Below, piece by piece: positions 1 through 5,580 of a stretch of 5,580 nt of DNA. The notes below the pieces were generated by a model. That model saw only the letters and a program-made list of their open reading frames with translations. It ran no database searches and was not told where the DNA came from. The translations under genes were made by a program, and so were the position numbers. The stretch's first letter is position 1. Every line of letters begins with the position of its first letter. This DNA comes from JBMYQA01 sp049600855. Lineage in GTDB: Bacteria > Bacteroidota > Bacteroidia > Cytophagales > Flammeovirgaceae. Location of the stretch: positions 1 through 5,580 of the forward strand of contig JBMYQA010000358.1 in assembly GCA_049600855.1 (NCBI GenBank), given 5' to 3'.

Positions 1-35
1 GCCATATCAATCCATTTGATGTACCACCCAAATTT
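1..35 (-). other. Spacer or start of the next operon gene at the left edge
   Basis: After the TAA of the last glycosyltransferase, 35 nt remain. There is no hairpin followed by a T-run, so no terminator is visible and the operon probably continues. An ATG at 5-3 could start the next gene, but only part of its second codon is present, so this cannot be tested. Confidence 0.4.
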
Positions 36-1358
36 TTATGCCACTTCAATGAGTTTTACAATTTTTTTGAGCTGTTCTGCTCTAGAATATTTTTCAGTAT
101 TTATAGATGCGCAATGAATGTTTCGCGTTGTTTTAAATTCGTGATACAAATCTCGAAGCACTTCAGCCAATTCATTTGAGTTTTTCACCACATAACCGCC
201 TTGCGTTTCTTCCAATAAATCAGCTTGTAGCTGTTGACTTTCAGAATCAAATTCTCGAATTAAAAAATATTGCCTTTTCAACTGCATCGCTTCTTCATCT
301 TCCTGATAGCACAATAATACTTTTCGTTTCAGTGCTACATAATCAAAGATTTTAGTGCCTAAAATAGAATAATCATTAAATAATAAGAAGAGGTTGTTAT
401 GTGCTAATTTTTGTAACAACTGCAGATTAGGCATCCGTTTTTCAATTGTGACCCATGCTTTTAACTGTGGAAACTGATTCGCAATGAGTTTTTTAATCTC
501 TAATTCCGCAGAAGTTCCATAAAAGTTGATGCGAAGCTCAATAGCCTTATCTTGAATCAATTGGTTGCATACACGCAAAAAACTTTCCAATGGATGCCAA
601 TCGTAGACTGTTCCTACAAAAGCAATACTCATACAAGTTTCATTTTGCTGAATATGCTTTACCTGATCAATGTTTTCTGGGTCATATCCGTTGGGTACTA
701 TATGGTAGGTTTTCCCTTTAACCAAACTCGCAATTTGCTTTTGCACAAAAGAGGATACCGTAATGATTCCTTTTACATGACGCAAACACTTACGCTCCCA
801 ATAGCTATCCCATTGTTGGAATAACTTATTTTTTTCACGGCTTTTATCTTGTACCCAAGGGTCGCGATAATCTGCATACCAAGGAAGCTGAAACTGTTTG
901 CTTAATTTAGAAGCGTACTTGAATAAAATAAAGGGATCGCCTGTAGCAATAATGACATCGACTTGATTCGATTTGAGGTAATCGCGTGCCGCAAAGTATA
1001 ATTGAACCTTTGGGCCAATCGCATACATCCATTGTGCAAATTCATAAAAACCGCTAATGGCCTTACGAATGAGTTGATACTTTGTCGTACCATACTTCAG
1101 CATGATCCGATTTGCCAAGTTGGGTTGATAAGGAGTTCGAATAATGGTTCCATATTCACTTTCCTCTACAATATTCTCTGTTGACTTACTTGGAGCAATG
1201 TAATCCAAGTGATTTTGATAGTTATTCTCCCATTGTCGTGTAACCACAATAGGATATATTCCATAATGGTGCAAATACTTGTACCACGCATAAGGCCGTA
1301 ATCCTCCTACAGATACATAGGGAGGGAAGTCATAAGCTAAAATTAGAACTCTTTTCAT
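36..1358 (-). CDS. Glycosyltransferase, divergent GT4-like (GT-B fold)
   Basis: This 440-aa protein is probably a second sugar transferase for the same glycan. Its N-terminal domain begins MKRVLILAYDFPPY and continues with GGLRPYAWYKYL (18-29), the glycine-rich loop seen in this GT4 subgroup. It then has ATGDPFILF (138-146) and WYADYRDPW (160-168), which correspond to the usual 'ADFRDPW' signature. The donor domain has VPNGYDPENI (221-230), AFVGTVYDWHPL (246-257) and GTKIFDYVALKRKVLL (334-349). An Asp (338) sits in IFDY where many relatives have Glu. The start at 1358 was chosen over an ATG at 1397 because the Rossmann strand begins right after it and because it forms a 4-nt ATGA overlap with the previous gene; the longer form would add 13 residues unlike a GT start and overlap that gene by 43 nt. 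No signal peptide or transmembrane helix is evident. Donor and acceptor are unknown. Confidence 0.92.
   Translation of the reverse strand: MKRVLILAYDFPPYVSVGGLRPYAWYKYLHHYGIYPIVVTRQWENNYQNHLDYIAPSKSTENIVEESEYGTIIRTPYQPNLANRIMLKYGTTKYQLIRKAISGFYEFAQWMYAIGPKVQLYFAARDYLKSNQVDVIIATGDPFILFKYASKLSKQFQLPWYADYRDPWVQDKSREKNKLFQQWDSYWERKCLRHVKGIITVSSFVQKQIASLVKGKTYHIVPNGYDPENIDQVKHIQQNETCMSIAFVGTVYDWHPLESFLRVCNQLIQDKAIELRINFYGTSAELEIKKLIANQFPQLKAWVTIEKRMPNLQLLQKLAHNNLFLLFNDYSILGTKIFDYVALKRKVLLCYQEDEEAMQLKRQYFLIREFDSESQQLQADLLEETQGGYVVKNSNELAEVLRDLYHEFKTTRNIHCASINTEKYSRAEQLKKIVKLIEVA
1355..1358 (-). other. ATGA start/stop overlap between the two glycosyltransferases
   Basis: The minus-strand tetranucleotide ATGA joins the TGA stop of the upstream glycosyltransferase to the ATG of the downstream one. 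This is the classic arrangement for translational coupling and also decides the start of the second gene. A weak AGG lies a few bases upstream, but no strong ribosome binding site is seen. Confidence 0.85.
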
Positions 1359-2533
1359 GCTAAAACCTGAGAAATCACTTCTTCTTGGCGTTCCCAATTG
1401 TAATACGCTTGTGCAGCCTTACAATCTTTGATAAATCGCTGACGATCTAGCAAACTCATTTTTCGAAACGCTTCAACAATTTTATGAAGGTCATTTTCTA
1501 CCAGTATGCCTATGTTAAACTGATCAAATACTTTTTTAGATTCCAAGCTATTTGATGCAATAATAGGAATCGTTGAATGAATGTATTCAAAAAGCTTATT
1601 GGGAGAGGCCATCTTTTTACTGAGGTTAAAATCCTCCAATAAGCTTACGCCAAAATCGCTCCCTTTGGTATATTTGGGTAATTCGCTGAGCGGAACCATA
1701 CCCAAAAACTTCACGCGTGCTTCTAAATTATTTTCCTGCACAAAGTGCTCCAAATTGCTTCTGAGGGTACCATCGCCAACAATCACTAATTTAAATCGTT
1801 CTTCTACGTGTTGCATAACTTGCACGAGCAAATGTAATCCTCTTCCCTCGTTTAAGCGCCCTTGATAGATCGCTATTACATCCTGGTCAGTCCAAGAAAA
1901 TTGTTCCCGATAATCAATTTTACCATCTGGATTATCCGTCTTTCGAGGCAAATTCATGAGCACTTTTCCATTGGGAATCGTATACCGTTGCTGAAAGTAA
2001 TCAAGTATGGAGCCATTTACAGTAAAAAAGGTACTGGTAAAGGGCACAAGTCTTTTTTCTATTTTCTTTCCATGAGCCCGCATAAACGCAATGAATAGCG
2101 AAAATATAATTCCTTTTACCCCTTGTATATTCCTTGGAAAGAACTGATTAATCGTTTCCGTATAAATTTCGTGGGAATCATAAACTAATTGAGCATTCAA
2201 GGCTTTTGCGAGGCGATATGCGGGGTATAATGTTGGAAGGTCATTCGCCCAAATGATATCGTAATTGACTGCTTGCTGTTTAACGATACGCTCAAAAAAA
2301 TTAAACTCATAGCAAAAAAAAGTATGCTTCAAGAGCTTTACCCTTTTGGTCATTTCATGCTTTACCGGAAATAGCTTTACCCGATCATTAAACAAGGCTT
2401 GATCTTGTTCACGATTTCCATCAATGTAATACAAATCTACTTGAGCAGTTTGGCTTAAGGTCGTAATGACCTTAATGACACGGTAATCGTGCTGAATTGG
2501 ATTATTCAACAGCACTGCTACTTTTTTATGCAT
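1355..2533 (-). CDS. Glycosyltransferase, GT4-type (GT-B fold)
   Basis: This 392-aa protein probably transfers a sugar from a nucleotide-sugar donor to a lipid-linked glycan at the cytoplasmic face of the inner membrane. The N-terminal acceptor domain opens with a beta-strand (KKVAVLLNN) and carries DIIWANDLPT (92-101) and YDSHEIYTE (118-126), both typical of Bacteroidota polysaccharide GT4 enzymes. A hydrophobic stretch at 141-151 may help it bind the membrane. The C-terminal donor domain has YQGRLNEGRGL (223-233), IVGDGTLR (251-258), VKFLGMVP (274-281) and the donor-site segment SPNKLFEYIHSTIPIIAS (310-327), which stands in for the usual E-x7-E region. The start at 2533 overlaps the asnB stop in the sequence ATGCATAA, which suggests translational coupling; no clear Shine-Dalgarno sequence precedes it. 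Two T-runs (T8 and T7) lie in frame near codons 71-80. The donor and acceptor sugars cannot be read from the sequence. Confidence 0.94.
   Translation of the reverse strand: MHKKVAVLLNNPIQHDYRVIKVITTLSQTAQVDLYYIDGNREQDQALFNDRVKLFPVKHEMTKRVKLLKHTFFCYEFNFFERIVKQQAVNYDIIWANDLPTLYPAYRLAKALNAQLVYDSHEIYTETINQFFPRNIQGVKGIIFSLFIAFMRAHGKKIEKRLVPFTSTFFTVNGSILDYFQQRYTIPNGKVLMNLPRKTDNPDGKIDYREQFSWTDQDVIAIYQGRLNEGRGLHLLVQVMQHVEERFKLVIVGDGTLRSNLEHFVQENNLEARVKFLGMVPLSELPKYTKGSDFGVSLLEDFNLSKKMASPNKLFEYIHSTIPIIASNSLESKKVFDQFNIGILVENDLHKIVEAFRKMSLLDRQRFIKDCKAAQAYYNWERQEEVISQVLA
2294..2321 (-). repeat. Paired poly-T tracts inside the GT4 gene
   Basis: Read on the coding strand, a T8 run (2321-2314) and a T7 run (2300-2294) lie 13 nt apart. 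They encode Phe pairs at residues 72-73 and 79-80 of the first glycosyltransferase. Both are in frame here. Such runs can slip during replication, but these are short and A/T-type, so a phase-variation role is only a possibility. Confidence 0.3.
2526..2533 (-). other. 8-nt start/stop overlap, asnB to GT4 glycosyltransferase
   Basis: On the minus strand the octamer ATGCATAA holds both the ATG of the glycosyltransferase and the TAA of the amidotransferase gene, in different frames. The sequence just upstream is A-rich with no recognisable Shine-Dalgarno motif. Terminating ribosomes probably re-initiate here, so the two proteins are likely made from one message. The overlap is seen directly; the coupling is inferred. 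Confidence 0.8.
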
Positions 2534-4337
2534 GATTTATCGTTTTTGCAGCCATAATGTATTGCCAACTTTTTGAAGCATCTGGCTGTTGAAGTATGCC
2601 CTCACGCATGAGTAATTGCACACTATCATCGATGAGCTCTTGGGTAGCTTTTTGTTTTAACCAGCTACTTGGTGCTTGAAAACCTTTCTTATCTTTTCGA
2701 TAAACAATTTCTTTGGGCACTATATCTTCCATGCTTTTCCTCAAGATGTATTTGGTCCAACTGGAATTAATTTTCAACTGATTGGGCAAAGAAAAGGCAA
2801 ACTCTACCAAGCGATGAGATAAGTACGGTAATCTCACCTCCCGCGAATGTGCCATGGCATTTCGGTCAGAAAACCGAAGTAACTTTCCTAATCCATATTT
2901 AAACGTATCGGAATACAAAAAAGGATTTAGTTTAAATATTGGCTTAAATGGAGAAGCTTGCCTTTTAAACTGACCGATAAAGTCTTTCGATAAATCAGGA
3001 GCGATATTCCCCATACGAAATGGACGAGTCATATTAGCTAAAGAAACGTAAAGTATCGGAAAGTTTGCTCTCAGATAGAATGATTTTGGTAAATAAGGCG
3101 ATTGATCAAAGAAACTTTCAATGGCTGCTAGTTCTCTTTTAAAGCTTGGGCGATCTGTACGGTATAATTCGTCTAAAAAGGGCATAAAATACGTAAAGTA
3201 GCCAGCTAAGGTCTCATCGGCTCCCTGCCCATCGAGCAGCACCGTTACCCCTTTCTCTTTAGCCAATTTCATCACTTCCCATTGAGCTATAATACTCGTA
3301 GAGCCAAAGGGTTCTTCTTGATGATGAAAGATTTGATCGAGCTCATCAATAATTTGGGAAGACTTGGGAAAGCAAAAGTTAGTATTGAATGTATGCGCTT
3401 TTCGTAGAATCTCTACAAAGTGACCTTCATCGTAGTTTTTATCGTTAAAACGTGCGGTGAAGGTATTTAATTCAGCATTAGGAAATAAGGTTTTAATACT
3501 CGCCAGTACAGAGGAAGAATCCACTCCTCCAGATAATGAAGAACCGACTTTTACATCGGAACGCATGCGTGTTTTCACCGACTCATAAAATAATTCTTGA
3601 AAACGCGCTACTGCCTCTTGCACTGAGATTTCAATTTGATGATTGGGGTTTATGTCCCAATATTGCCAAATTTTAAATGAATTGCTGTTGAGGTCAACTA
3701 ACAAACAATGTGCAGGAGGTAATTGATAAATCTCTTCGTAAAATGTTTCTGCTTTATCGTAAGGATTTTCAATTACATCAAACACCAAGTACCTGTACAA
3801 CATGCTATGCGATACCTTTTTCGGGATATCTATGGCAAAAATCGCCTTCATTTCTGAGGCAAACACAAATTGCTCTTGATCTTTAAAATAATAGAAAGGC
3901 TTTTCGCCAAAGCGATCTCTGACACAAAAGATGGTTTGTTCCTCTTGGTCGTAAATGGCAAAGGCAAACATCCCATCTAACTGTTCCAAACAGGCATGCC
4001 CCCAAAAGTGATAGGCCGCTAACAACACTTCCGTATCACTATCGGTACGAAAGCTGGCTCCTTTTGCTTCCAACTCTACTTTAAGTTCTAAGTAATTATA
4101 GATTTCCCCATTATAGGTAATGACGTAGCGATCCAAATAATGCATGGGTTGCTTCCCGTTCTGCGATAAATCAATAATCGAAAGCCGTCTATGTCCAAAA
4201 GCTAATCCACTGTCTGGTTTCACCCAATGTCCTTCCCCATCTGGCCCGCGATGGATGAGCGTATCCGTCATTGCCTGAATCGATGAGCGTAATTCATCAG
4301 CATGAGTGTTTCTCCAAATACCTGCTATTCCACACAT
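2526..4337 (-). CDS. asnB: Asparagine synthetase (glutamine-hydrolysing) / AsnB-type amidotransferase
   Basis: This 603-aa cytoplasmic protein belongs to the family that hydrolyses glutamine, channels the ammonia and transfers it to an ATP-activated carboxylate, classically aspartate to asparagine. The start at 4337 gives MCGIAGIW, placing the nucleophile Cys at position 2 once Met is removed. An upstream ATG at 4415 would add 26 residues, bury that Cys and overlap the previous gene, so it is rejected. Glutaminase motifs are HRGPDG (29-34), GHRRLSIIDLS (48-58), NGEIYNY (76-82) and GEKPFYY (144-150). The synthetase half has the ATP-pyrophosphatase loop SGGVDSSS (269-276), LLDGQGADETLAGY (367-380), a SREVRLPYL segment (498-506) and RKDKKGF (547-553). 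Both active sites look intact and the length is normal for the longer AsnB type. Its end overlaps the next glycosyltransferase by 8 nt. That setting suggests amidation of a glycan carboxylate, as proposed for WbpS-type enzymes, but sequence alone does not settle the acceptor. The symbol names the family. Confidence 0.96.
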   Translation of the reverse strand: MCGIAGIWRNTHADELRSSIQAMTDTLIHRGPDGEGHWVKPDSGLAFGHRRLSIIDLSQNGKQPMHYLDRYVITYNGEIYNYLELKVELEAKGASFRTDSDTEVLLAAYHFWGHACLEQLDGMFAFAIYDQEEQTIFCVRDRFGEKPFYYFKDQEQFVFASEMKAIFAIDIPKKVSHSMLYRYLVFDVIENPYDKAETFYEEIYQLPPAHCLLVDLNSNSFKIWQYWDINPNHQIEISVQEAVARFQELFYESVKTRMRSDVKVGSSLSGGVDSSSVLASIKTLFPNAELNTFTARFNDKNYDEGHFVEILRKAHTFNTNFCFPKSSQIIDELDQIFHHQEEPFGSTSIIAQWEVMKLAKEKGVTVLLDGQGADETLAGYFTYFMPFLDELYRTDRPSFKRELAAIESFFDQSPYLPKSFYLRANFPILYVSLANMTRPFRMGNIAPDLSKDFIGQFKRQASPFKPIFKLNPFLYSDTFKYGLGKLLRFSDRNAMAHSREVRLPYLSHRLVEFAFSLPNQLKINSSWTKYILRKSMEDIVPKEIVYRKDKKGFQAPSSWLKQKATQELIDDSVQLLMREGILQQPDASKSWQYIMAAKTINHA

Positions 4338-4347
4338 AAAACCAATT
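4338..4347 (-). other. 10-nt gap between the CMAH-like gene and asnB
   Basis: Between the TAA of the metallo-beta-lactamase-fold gene and the ATG of asnB there are only ten bases, AATTGGTTTT on the minus strand. They hold no Shine-Dalgarno sequence and leave no room for a promoter or terminator. The two genes must therefore be co-transcribed unless a promoter lies inside the upstream coding sequence. Confidence 0.8.
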
Positions 4348-5580
4348 TTACTTGTTAAAGTAATCCTTAATTTTTTGTCCCAGTCTTTCCAAAATACCTC
4401 CCATGCGTAAGCCATTGTTATTTAATTTGGCTACCCATTCGTATTCCATGTAATGTTGAAAGTTGCCTTGAGGGGGCTTTTGGAAAATACCCGCGACTAA
4501 TAAGGTATCCCATCCCCACAAAAATTTCAAACAATACCATAAGGCTTGAGAAGATAAGGCCACATCGCATTGCTCGTAGGCATGTGCTTGCCTTTGTAAG
4601 CCTTCACTAAATGAAAACGACAGGGCATAATCATAGTCAGTAACGTAAAAAACACAGGCTGGTAATGATTTTAATTTACCTGGATTGTTCAATTTCAATG
4701 ATTTTTCTTTAAAATCTTCGGATACTGCTTTTAAATCCTCTAATGGAATGGACGAAGGACTAGTCAGTTGAGGCGCTTGAATAATGGCTTCAAACGCTTG
4801 TTCGTAGCGTTCAATAGCGATTTTAGAATCAATCGCCGTATTGTAAGCCCAAGTATCATCTGGATAAAGCACGACAGGTTTTGCAATGTTCAAACTCGAT
4901 ATGTACTCGTAAATGCTAGAAATACGATTTACGCCTTCGTTCATGTAGAAATTATCTTCATGGCAAAACCAAACATAGCTTGCAAAAGGAATGACATAAC
5001 GGGGTTGTAATAGTTCAAGCTGTAATTTTATTTCCGCCAACTTTTCATTTGCATGCCGCTTGTGACTTTCTTTATCTGCTTTATTTCCGATCCAATTTGC
5101 GTAAGAGAATTGTGTAAATAGTACATCTACCTCACCAATCTGTTGCCGAAGTTCTTCTAACTCACTTCGGGTAATTACACAATCATTTAGATTTACAAAA
5201 GTGAGTTCTGGCGTTTTAATGGTGAGGTAAGAGTCAATGTGGTTGTCTTCTTTTCCTAAAATTACTTGAATATCAGGGGTAATGGTTACCCATTGCATTT
5301 CGGGTAATTCAATGACTGCTTTAAATCCTTGTTTCTTACAAAAATTAACGACTTTTTTATCTTGGGTTTCTTGAAATAAAATGGTAATCTGCTGCTTTGC
5401 TTCAGCTGGAATCTTACTAATATTTGGCGGAAAAAAGTGATCAGGATGCTCATGAGAAAACCAAATATGAGTAATATCCTTGAAATCTTCGTAAGTGAAT
5501 GATGAAGGTACCATGTGTGCCCAAGCATCATTAAATACCCGACCTTCTATCCAAGGATCTGTGATTAGCGCAAAATCTTT
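4348..5580 (-). CDS. CMAH-like metallo-beta-lactamase-fold protein, 5' end missing (runs off the right edge)
   Basis: The frame stays open from the stop codon at 4350-4348 to the right edge, so 410 residues are visible and the true start lies outside. The first in-frame ATG (5514) is internal, because the 22 residues before it carry a conserved DPW-x2-G-x2-F-x3-W motif (visible residues 8-20). Other landmarks are HEHPDH (43-48), the HxHxDH metal-binding signature; His114; NLNDC (130-134) with a likely bridging Asp133; QPRYVIPF (192-199); and a CHED segment with His207. A C-terminal region has DYDY (315-318) and WGWD (355-358). From memory, the order and spacing of these landmarks follow vertebrate CMP-Neu5Ac hydroxylase after its N-terminal Rieske domain; UlaG-type lactonases share the fold. 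No signal peptide can be assessed. The reaction is unknown. Its place 10 nt before the amidotransferase gene suggests work on the same sugar or precursor. The fold is well supported; the CMAH relationship is moderately supported. Confidence 0.85.
   Translation of the reverse strand, partial: KDFALITDPWIEGRVFNDAWAHMVPSSFTYEDFKDITHIWFSHEHPDHFFPPNISKIPAEAKQQITILFQETQDKKVVNFCKKQGFKAVIELPEMQWVTITPDIQVILGKEDNHIDSYLTIKTPELTFVNLNDCVITRSELEELRQQIGEVDVLFTQFSYANWIGNKADKESHKRHANEKLAEIKLQLELLQPRYVIPFASYVWFCHEDNFYMNEGVNRISSIYEYISSLNIAKPVVLYPDDTWAYNTAIDSKIAIERYEQAFEAIIQAPQLTSPSSIPLEDLKAVSEDFKEKSLKLNNPGKLKSLPACVFYVTDYDYALSFSFSEGLQRQAHAYEQCDVALSSQALWYCLKFLWGWDTLLVAGIFQKPPQGNFQHYMEYEWVAKLNNNGLRMGGILERLGQKIKDYFNK

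Noticed and set aside
552..824. Plus-strand open frame of 90 codons
   Set aside because: It lies wholly antisense to the second glycosyltransferase, whose motifs are intact in this stretch; its translation has no recognisable domain and no start context.
902..1184. Short open frames on both strands (63 and 60 codons)
   Set aside because: Both overlap the conserved N-terminal domain of the second glycosyltransferase in other frames or antisense and show no family features.
1581..2098. Two adjacent plus-strand open frames (94 and 78 codons)
   Set aside because: Both are antisense to the first glycosyltransferase, are low-complexity or Ser/Leu/Lys-rich, and show no family motif.
4338..4415. 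Upstream ATG (4415) as the start of asnB
   Set aside because: It would add 26 residues before MCGIAG, preventing exposure of the catalytic Cys as the N-terminal residue, and would overlap the upstream gene by 68 nt.
4768..5010. Plus-strand open frame of 80 codons
   Set aside because: It is antisense to the conserved central part of the CMAH-like protein, with no recognisable motif.
5512..5514. ATG at 5514 as the true start of the metallo-beta-lactamase-fold gene
   Set aside because: The frame continues upstream to the window edge with the conserved DPW/G/F/W motif, which is part of the fold, so the gene starts outside the window.
5286..5531. Minus-strand open frame of 81 codons starting MMLGHTWY
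   Set aside because: It is an out-of-frame shadow of the CMAH-like gene, whose HxHxDH motif lies in the other frame over the same bases.

Overview
The window is a slice of a surface-polysaccharide (capsule, O-antigen or exopolysaccharide) biosynthesis locus, most likely from a member of the Bacteroidota. This assignment is inferred from AT-rich coding DNA, Bacteroidota-like sequence character in both glycosyltransferases, start sites without a clear Shine-Dalgarno sequence, and tightly packed genes. No rRNA or marker gene is present to confirm it. Every real gene lies on the minus strand, so the locus is read from the right edge to the left edge.

In transcription order the layout is: (1) 5580-4348, a metallo-beta-lactamase-fold protein cut by the right edge, resembling the hydrolase-like part of CMP-N-acetylneuraminate hydroxylase (CMAH); (2) 4337-2526, a complete asparagine-synthetase (AsnB-type) glutamine amidotransferase of 603 aa; (3) 2533-1355, a GT4-type glycosyltransferase of 392 aa; (4) 1358-36, a second, more divergent GT4-like glycosyltransferase of 440 aa. 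The junctions are a 10-nt gap, an 8-nt overlap and a 4-nt ATGA overlap. Only 35 nt at the left edge lies outside a gene. I see no internal promoter, terminator, tRNA, ncRNA, CRISPR array or insertion sequence. The four genes are best read as the middle of one longer operon whose promoter and ends are outside the window.

The two glycosyltransferases probably add successive sugars to a lipid-linked repeat unit on the cytoplasmic side of the inner membrane. The AsnB-type enzyme could be a housekeeping asparagine synthetase, but its position suggests that it amidates a carboxylate in the glycan, for example turning a uronic acid into a uronamide. The CMAH-like protein directly upstream may modify or process the same sugar or its precursor. 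This four-gene combination, and above all the CMAH-like/AsnB pair, is the part most worth following up. The rest looks like ordinary polysaccharide-locus content.
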